Below, piece by piece: positions 60,239 to 64,000 of a stretch of DNA of 64,000 nt (positions within the stretch are counted from its first letter, which is position 1; each line of letters starts with the position of its first letter). Location: NCBI RefSeq assembly GCF_026625825.1, contig NZ_CP113065.1, positions 1,612,001-1,676,000 of the forward strand, given 5' to 3'. A program made the translations under genes and the position numbers. The notes below the pieces were generated by a model. That model had not been told where the DNA came from and did no database searches. It saw only the letters and a list, made by a program, of their open reading frames with translations. The stretch comes from Pseudoxanthomonas sp. SL93. GTDB taxonomy: Bacteria > Pseudomonadota > Gammaproteobacteria > Xanthomonadales > Xanthomonadaceae.

Positions 60239-61594
60239 TTACCGCATCAGCACCACTTCCTCGGCACTGGTCGGGTGGATGGCCACGGTGTCGTGCAGGT
60301 CGGCCAGGGTGATGCCTTTCTTCATTGCCACCGCGAACCCCTGCAGTATCTCGTCCGCGCCTTCGCCCAGCAGATGGAGGCCGACGACGCGGTCGTCGCT
60401 GCCCGCGCAGACCAGCTTGAACAGGCTGCGCTGCGGCGAATCGGCCAGCGCGTGCAGCATCGGCCTGAAGCGCGTGGTGAGCACCCTGACCGCATCACCA
60501 TGGTGTAGGCGGGCTTCTTCTTCGGTCATGCCCACCTTGCCGGCGGGCGGATGCGAGAACACCACGGTCGCGATGCCTTCGTAATCCAGACGCGCATCCG
60601 GCGACGCGCCGAACACGCGATCCATCAGCCGACGCGCGGCCGCGATGGCGACCGGCGTCAACGCGGCCTGCCCGGTGACATCGCCGACCGCATGGATGTG
60701 CGGCACGCCGGTGTCCTGGTAGGCATCCACGCGCACGAAGCGCTTTTCATCCGTCGCTACGCCGGCAGCGTCCAGCCCCAGACGGTCCGTGTTCGGCCGC
60801 CTGCCCGTCGCGAAAATGAGTGCATCGAAACGATCACTGCGTGTTCCGTCTTCCGCCAGCACGACCACGCCGTCATCGGCCGCACGTTCGAGGGCTGCGA
60901 CCGAGTGGCCGAAATGCAGGCGGACGCCATGCTGGCGCATGCCATCGGCAAGCTCGTCGGCGATCTGCGCGTCGAACCCTTCCAGCAGGCGCGGCCCGCG
61001 CACGTACAGTTCCACCTGGCTGCCCAGCGCCTGCAGCACGCCGGCCAGTTCCACGGCGATGTAGCCACCGCCGACGATCGCCACGTGCGCGGGCGCCGAG
61101 CACAGGTTGAAGAAATCATCGGATACCAGCCCCAGTTCCGCACCGGGGATATCGGGACGGTGCGGATGGCCACCCGTGGCGATCAGGATATGCCGCCCCT
61201 GCAACCTGATGCCGTCGGCATTGACCACGGTATGTGCGTCCAGCAACCGACCGTGGCACGGCATCAGCACCACGCCGCTTTCATCCAGCCTGCGCATGTA
61301 ACTGGCATGGATGCCGGCGATGTACCGTTGGCGGTGCACGACGAATTCGCGCCAGTCCAGTGCAGGCGGCACGCTGTTGAAACCCAGCTGCGCGGACAGC
61401 GCCAGCTTCTGCGACAGTTCCGCCGCCAGCCACATCGCCTTCTTCGGCACGCAGCCGACATTGACGCAGGTGCCGCCCAGTTCCTTCGGTTCCAGCAGCG
61501 CGACCTTCGCGCCATGCGACGCGGCGCGGAACGCGCCCGCCAGCCCGCCGGAACCTCCGCCGATGACGATCAGATCGAATTCCTGGGCTTTCAT
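60239..61594 (-). CDS. gor: Glutathione-disulfide reductase
   Basis: A 451-residue flavoprotein. The FAD-binding 'IVIGGGSGGLAGAFRAASHGA' (in part) is at the start, the redox-active disulphide is 'GGTCVNVGCVPKK' (about residues 40-52), and the NAD(P)H-binding 'AIVGGGYIAVELAGVLQALG' (in part) is at about 172-191. The C-terminal 'HPTSAEEVVLMR' holds the catalytic His-Glu pair. The start overlaps the D-amino acid dehydrogenase stop by ATGA. Confidence 0.94.
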   Translation of the reverse strand: MKAQEFDLIVIGGGSGGLAGAFRAASHGAKVALLEPKELGGTCVNVGCVPKKAMWLAAELSQKLALSAQLGFNSVPPALDWREFVVHRQRYIAGIHASYMRRLDESGVVLMPCHGRLLDAHTVVNADGIRLQGRHILIATGGHPHRPDIPGAELGLVSDDFFNLCSAPAHVAIVGGGYIAVELAGVLQALGSQVELYVRGPRLLEGFDAQIADELADGMRQHGVRLHFGHSVAALERAADDGVVVLAEDGTRSDRFDALIFATGRRPNTDRLGLDAAGVATDEKRFVRVDAYQDTGVPHIHAVGDVTGQAALTPVAIAAARRLMDRVFGASPDARLDYEGIATVVFSHPPAGKVGMTEEEARLHHGDAVRVLTTRFRPMLHALADSPQRSLFKLVCAGSDDRVVGLHLLGEGADEILQGFAVAMKKGITLADLHDTVAIHPTSAEEVVLMR

Positions 61595-62841
61595 GCGAAC
61601 CGCTCCGGTCGGTAAGGCGTGGGGTCGAACGCGGGCGTGCGCCCGGTCATCAGGTCGGCCATCAGCTGGCCCGTCGCCGTGCTCATGCTGATGCCCAGCA
61701 TGCCGTGGCCGGCCGCCAGCCAGACGTGGCGATGGCCGGGTGCACGTCCGAGCAACGGCAGGTCGTCCCAGGTCATCGGGCGCCAGCCGTACCAGCGCTC
61801 CTGTACGTGCGGGCCCACCGGTTCGCGCAGGAACTCGCGCGCACCGCGTTCCAGCGCCGCCAGCCGGGTGGCGTTGAGCGTGCTGTCGTGGCCGGAGAAT
61901 TCCATGGTGCTGCCCAACCGGAACCCGCTGTCCCAGACCGTCACGCAGACCGACCGGTCCTTCAGGACCATCGCGTGCCGCGGCACCAGGGACGGCCGCG
62001 AATAGGTGATCGAATAACCCTTGCCGGGCTGGATCGGCGCGCGCAGTCCCAGCCTGCGCACGAAGGCTGGCGTCCATGCACCCAGTGCCACCACGGCATC
62101 GCGGCCATGGCGGGGGCCGTTCGCGGTGTCCAGCCGGATGCCATCGGCCAGCGAATGCAGGCCGTCCACGCGGCACTGCTCTTCGATCACGCCACCCTTC
62201 TCGCGCACCACGCGCGCCAGCTCCGCGACATAACGGTCCGGCCGCAGGCGGGCGTCGCCGGGGAAGCGGATGGCGCCCGCCACGCCGGGCAGCACCGCAG
62301 GCTCATCGCGCTCGTACGCGTGTCCGTCGAACACCTGGCTCTCGATGCCGAAGGCGCGCAGCGCATCGCACTCCCGCGTGTAGTGCTCGAACCGGCGCGG
62401 ATCGCGAAACACGTAGTCGAGTCCCTCCTCGGCGAACTCGCACTGCAATGCGTGGCGCCCTACCCAGTCGGCCAGCCGCGCGCGCGCGTCGACCAGCAAC
62501 GCCGAGCGCGCAGCGGTGCTCTGCCGCCAGTCGCGCACGTTGCAGCGCGCGGCGAAATGCAGCAGCCAGCGCCACAGGGCCGGATCCACGCGGGGTTTCA
62601 GGTAGAGCGGCGCGTCGGGGGTGAACATCCAGCGCAATGCCTGCGCCACCACGCCGGGTGCGGCCAGCGGGGGCGCATGGCTGGGCGTGATGGTGCCGCA
62701 GTTGCCATGCGAAGCACCGCTGCCGACGGTCGCGCTTTCCAGCACGCGCACGCCGCGGCCGCTTTCCAGCAGCGCCAGCGCGGTTGCCAGGCCGATGGCA
62801 CCGCCGCCGATGATCAGGACGTCGTCGTGTGGGGGATTCAC
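61591..62841 (-). CDS. FAD-dependent D-amino acid dehydrogenase (DadA-like)
   Basis: A 416-residue DAO-fold flavoenzyme. The FAD motif 'VLIIGGGAIGLATALALLE' is at residues 8-26, 'SGASHGNCGTITPSHAPPLAAPG' (in part) is the flavin-contact segment, and 'RWYGWRPMTWDDLPLLG' with 'AAGHGMLGISMSTATGQLMADL' (in part) forms the C-terminus. Typical of membrane-linked D-amino acid or D-hydroxyproline dehydrogenases. The partner is not visible; coupled to gor by ATGA. Confidence 0.85.
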   Translation of the reverse strand: MNPPHDDVLIIGGGAIGLATALALLESGRGVRVLESATVGSGASHGNCGTITPSHAPPLAAPGVVAQALRWMFTPDAPLYLKPRVDPALWRWLLHFAARCNVRDWRQSTAARSALLVDARARLADWVGRHALQCEFAEEGLDYVFRDPRRFEHYTRECDALRAFGIESQVFDGHAYERDEPAVLPGVAGAIRFPGDARLRPDRYVAELARVVREKGGVIEEQCRVDGLHSLADGIRLDTANGPRHGRDAVVALGAWTPAFVRRLGLRAPIQPGKGYSITYSRPSLVPRHAMVLKDRSVCVTVWDSGFRLGSTMEFSGHDSTLNATRLAALERGAREFLREPVGPHVQERWYGWRPMTWDDLPLLGRAPGHRHVWLAAGHGMLGISMSTATGQLMADLMTGRTPAFDPTPYRPERFA

Positions 62842-62860
62842 ATCGACAGTCTAGTCGCAA

Positions 62861-64000
62861 TCACGCGGACTGCCGCCGCATGGGCTGGGGTTTCAGATAA
62901 GTCAGCGAGCGCCACAGCCACTCCATCGGGCCGAAGCGGAAGCGCGACAGCCAGGCATGGCTGACGACGACCTGCAGCAGAAAGACCACGAACACGAAAG
63001 GCAGCTGCCAGGCGCGCGGCAGCTGCTCGAAATAGCCCAGGCCGTAACCGTAGAACACCCACGTGCAGACCAGGGATTGCAGCAGGTAGTTGGTCAACGC
63101 CATCCGCCCCGCAGACGCGAACCAGGACAGCGGACGCTGCCAGAACGGCGACTGCAGCGCGCGCATCACCCATGCCACGTAACCCAGGCACATCAGCAGG
63201 TTGGCGAGCAGTTGCAGCGCGAAGGCACTCGACAGGCGCAGGTTGAAGGTCGCCATGTCCATGGTCGGCGCCAGCGCCACCGAGCCCAGCATGGCCAAGA
63301 GGCCCACCGGCAGCGCCACCCAACGCAGCCCGCGATAGAGGCGCGGGAATTCGGCGGGACGCGCGATGGCACCGCTGCGCACGAACCAGGCGCCCAGCAG
63401 GAACATGCCGAACACGATGAAGCCGAACATGGTGATGTTGCTGAGCGCCAGCGCCGTGTCTTTCAGGCGCTGCACGGTGGCCTCCGCGTACGTGCCACTG
63501 CCGTAGGCGACGCGCTCGGCCTCGATCAGGGCCTGCATGTGCCTGGCCATCTCCCCCATCGTCTTGTCCCAGCCTTCCGTGCCGGCCAGCAGGGAGCCCA
63601 GCGCGCCCATCATGAACATGAAACCCACCGGCACCACGTAGGCACCCAGCCCCAGGCCCACGAACCAGCGGTGCGGCAGCGGGCGGAACGCCAGCAGCAG
63701 GAACGAGCACAACGCGTACATCACCAGCACGTCGCCGGCCCAGATGAAGATGGCGTGCACCAGGCCGATGCCCAGCAGCACCAGGCCCCGGCGCCAGTAG
63801 ACACCCGCGAACGGACGCCCGGCCTGTTCGGCGCGCTGCGACATCACCGCGAAACCCATGCCGAAGAGCAGCGAGAACAGCGTGTAGAACTTGCCCTGCA
63901 CCAGCACGTAGACCAGCAGGTCGGCGATGCGGTCGGCGCCCGACAGCGCCGGGTTCACGCCGGACGTCGACGCCATCAGTGGGCCGACGAAGCCCTCGAT
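62861..64000 (-). CDS. DUF418 membrane protein, 5' end beyond the window
   Basis: The frame is open to the window's last base, reading 'IEGFVGPL' before the first internal Met at 63976. Members of this family have a further helix and about 30 residues before that point, so the true start lies outside. The visible 379 residues have about nine membrane helices and end in the DUF418 domain ('PLSWFASAGRMALTNYLLQSLV', in part, then 'SRFRFGPMEWLWRSLTY'). Function in envelope or export is unknown. Confidence 0.85.
   Translation of the reverse strand: MEGFVGPLMASTSGVNPALSGADRIADLLVYVLVQGKFYTLFSLLFGMGFAVMSQRAEQAGRPFAGVYWRRGLVLLGIGLVHAIFIWAGDVLVMYALCSFLLLAFRPLPHRWFVGLGLGAYVVPVGFMFMMGALGSLLAGTEGWDKTMGEMARHMQALIEAERVAYGSGTYAEATVQRLKDTALALSNITMFGFIVFGMFLLGAWFVRSGAIARPAEFPRLYRGLRWVALPVGLLAMLGSVALAPTMDMATFNLRLSSAFALQLLANLLMCLGYVAWVMRALQSPFWQRPLSWFASAGRMALTNYLLQSLVCTWVFYGYGLGYFEQLPRAWQLPFVFVVFLLQVVVSHAWLSRFRFGPMEWLWRSLTYLKPQPMRRQSA

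Overview
The window is a stretch of chromosome from a high-GC gammaproteobacterium. Gene content and order point to the Xanthomonadaceae (Lysobacteraceae): a Pseudoxanthomonas, Lysobacter or Stenotrophomonas relative. The evidence is the order miaA-hfq-hflX-hflK-hflC-DUF2065-purA, the order pyrG-kdsA-eno-ftsB-ispD-ispF-truD followed by surE-pcm and nlpD, rlmE-ftsH-folP opposite yhbY, and a GTAG-type extragenic palindrome of the kind described in Stenotrophomonas. The genus is an inference.

Positions 1-14,000 are accessory. They hold a cation/proton antiporter, a VOC protein, a large KatE-type catalase followed by a hemerythrin-domain protein, and several small lineage-specific genes. Two tandem overlapping genes encode proteins that look like type II dehydroquinase folds without the active site. 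A toxin-antitoxin locus follows, with an AbrB/MazE-like antitoxin, a 42-residue mini-gene repeating the antitoxin tail, and a doubly frameshifted Doc-type toxin. After that come a histidine kinase downstream of three small low-complexity genes, and an HWE kinase with its single-domain response regulator.

Positions 14,500-22,200 are a defence island. It is a type I restriction-modification system in the unusual order hsdR-hsdS-(PrrC-like anticodon nuclease)-hsdM, all on the minus strand. Just beyond the hsdM 3' end is an array of six AACGTT-centred sites spaced 21, 42, 42, 42 and 42 bp, whole numbers of DNA helical turns. The RM locus looks like a two-tier defence: DNA restriction, with a tRNA-cleaving guard that could act when restriction is disabled.

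Positions 22,300-33,500 carry a methyltransferase, small secreted or membrane proteins, purA, and the hfq operon. A DUF559 endonuclease-like gene bracketed by inverted copies of an extragenic repeat sits between purA and the DUF2065 gene, where other genomes have nothing. Positions 33,500-36,900 hold a large HzsA-like haem lipoprotein convergent with a dihaem cytochrome lipoprotein.

Positions 36,900-57,100 are mostly core housekeeping: folate synthesis (folP), membrane proteolysis (ftsH), rRNA methylation (rlmE), ribosome assembly (yhbY), envelope amidase activation (nlpD), protein and nucleotide repair (pcm, surE), tRNA modification (truD), isoprenoid synthesis (ispD, ispF), division (ftsB), glycolysis (eno), KDO synthesis (kdsA), CTP synthesis (pyrG) and topoisomerase IV (parE). 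The right end has a GCS2 carboxylate-amine ligase, an EamA transporter, an N-formylglutamate amidohydrolase, glutathione reductase, a D-amino acid dehydrogenase and a DUF418 membrane protein cut by the window edge.

Many starts were moved inward from the longest reading frame using Shine-Dalgarno spacing and ATGA/GTGA overlaps. All functional calls come from reading the protein sequences; no database search was run.
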